This document shows positions 6,186 through 6,755 of a stretch of 6,755 nucleotides of DNA, one piece after another (the stretch's first letter is position 1; every line of letters begins with the position of its first letter). The position numbers and the translations under genes are program-made. Under the pieces are notes generated by a model. That model was given only the letters and a program-made list of their open reading frames with translations. It did not search any database and had not been told where the DNA came from. This DNA comes from Candidatus Puniceispirillum sp. (GTDB lineage Bacteria > Pseudomonadota > Alphaproteobacteria > Puniceispirillales > Puniceispirillaceae). Where the stretch lies: assembly GCA_016780525.1 (NCBI GenBank), contig JADHLR010000086.1, forward strand, positions 1 through 6,755. The letters run 5' to 3'.

Positions 6186-6209
6186 CTTTGGGTGCGGTTT
6201 TGGGTGCAG
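6186..6209. repeat. two 12-bp tandem repeats before the second ligase
   Basis: CTTTGGGTGCGG (6186-6197) is followed by TTTTGGGTGCAG (6198-6209), matching at 10 of 12 positions. It sits just before ATG 6215 and is open in that frame, so a TTG start at 6188 or 6200 would make it coding (LGAVLGAE). Confidence 0.65.
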
Positions 6210-6214
6210 AAATC

Positions 6215-6755
6215 ATGATGTTGCCAATTGACAATTTTTTCCGGGCAGCGGCGTTATGGCCAGACCGAGTCGCTGTTGAGATTGCCGATGCTGACAGATG
6301 CCAGCAGATCAGCTATGCCGCGCTTGCCGATATGACCCGGGCGATGGCCGCCGGTTTACAAGCGATTGATCCACAGCCGCAAAGCCGTGTTGGCATTTGT
6401 GCCTATAATAATTTTGAACATTTACTGGCGTGGCTGGGTTGTTTTGCTGCCGGCAAAGTGTGGGTGCCACTGAACCCGCGCAATGGTGTAGAAGAACTGA
6501 ACCGGATCATTGATGTGACCGACCCATCGGTGATTATTTTTGATGCGGATTGTGCCGATAAATTTGATTGTAAAACAGCGCAATTGATCAGCGCAAATGG
6601 CACCCATGCGCGTGCCGATAATCACATTGATGATATGCTTGATCGCTATAAAGGTGCCCAACCCCAAACCTTTCAAGCCAGCCCGGATGATCTGCAGGCA
6701 ATAAAATTTACCAGCGGGTCTACTGGCATGCCGAAAGGTGTGATGCAAAGCTACC
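6215..6755 (+). CDS. AMP-dependent acyl-CoA synthetase/ligase, N-terminal part (3' end outside window)
   Basis: ANL-superfamily enzyme that would activate a carboxylic acid to an adenylate and then a CoA thioester; the acid is unknown. The frame from ATG 6215 stays open to the right edge, giving 180 whole codons. It begins MMLPIDNFFRAAALWPDRVA, the usual N-terminal form of fatty-acyl and aryl-CoA ligases, continues with VGICAYNNFEHLLAWLGCFA (about 65-84) and WVPLNPRN (88-95), and reaches the phosphate loop FTSGSTGMPKGVM (about 165-177). The adenine-binding and C-terminal motifs lie outside the window, so completeness cannot be judged. It differs from matB (GSTGMPKG against GTTGRSKG), so it is not a recent copy. 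Start choice between 6215 and 6218 is arbitrary; there is no strong ribosome site, though the upstream region contains GGTGCAGAA. It follows tauE by 88 bases on the same strand. Confidence 0.85.
   Translation, partial: MMLPIDNFFRAAALWPDRVAVEIADADRCQQISYAALADMTRAMAAGLQAIDPQPQSRVGICAYNNFEHLLAWLGCFAAGKVWVPLNPRNGVEELNRIIDVTDPSVIIFDADCADKFDCKTAQLISANGTHARADNHIDDMLDRYKGAQPQTFQASPDDLQAIKFTSGSTGMPKGVMQSY

Noticed and set aside
6422..6748. Minus-strand open frame of 108 codons at the right end
   Set aside because: It is antisense to the clear acyl-CoA ligase coding sequence with the phosphate-loop motif on the plus strand.

Overview
The window looks like a chromosomal stretch from a marine-type alphaproteobacterium of roughly balanced GC. 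The metZ, matA, matB, pal and tauE products all read like alphaproteobacterial proteins, and the overall style is reminiscent of the SAR116/Puniceispirillaceae or Rhodospirillales groups. That placement is inferred from protein flavour only; there is no rRNA or other marker. No RNA gene, CRISPR array, insertion sequence, integrase or phage gene was seen.

Layout from left to right: the 3' end of metZ, an O-succinylhomoserine sulfhydrylase (1-488, +); a small unrecognised lipoprotein with two C-terminal cysteines (591-923, +); a two-gene malonate module, matA malonyl-CoA decarboxylase (1066-2313, +) and matB malonyl-CoA synthetase (2340-3848, +); a convergent GlcG/HbpS-like gene (3940-4368, -); a divergent intergenic region of 267 bases holding a 12-bp palindrome; a Pal-type OmpA-domain lipoprotein (4636-5262, +); a TauE/SafE-type membrane permease (5389-6126, +); and the 5' part of a second acyl-CoA synthetase/ligase of the ANL superfamily (6215 to the right edge, +).

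The clearest functional unit is matA-matB. MatB activates malonate to malonyl-CoA with ATP, and MatA decarboxylates malonyl-CoA to acetyl-CoA, so together they turn malonate into a carbon source or remove it as an inhibitor of succinate dehydrogenase. The usual partners, a malonate transporter and a GntR-type MatR regulator, are not adjacent. The other genes appear to be single or loosely grouped transcription units.

The most unusual non-coding feature is a recurring pattern of short degenerate tandem repeats in the spacers: a 14-bp unit repeated four times just after matB, a 16-bp unit repeated twice before tauE, an 8-bp unit repeated three times and a 12-bp unit repeated twice after tauE. 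A 10-bp repeat also lies inside the signal-peptide codons of pal. In addition, tauE is bracketed by a perfect 11-bp inverted repeat. I found no convincing new defence, mobile or RNA system; the repeats are the observation most worth a genome-wide check.
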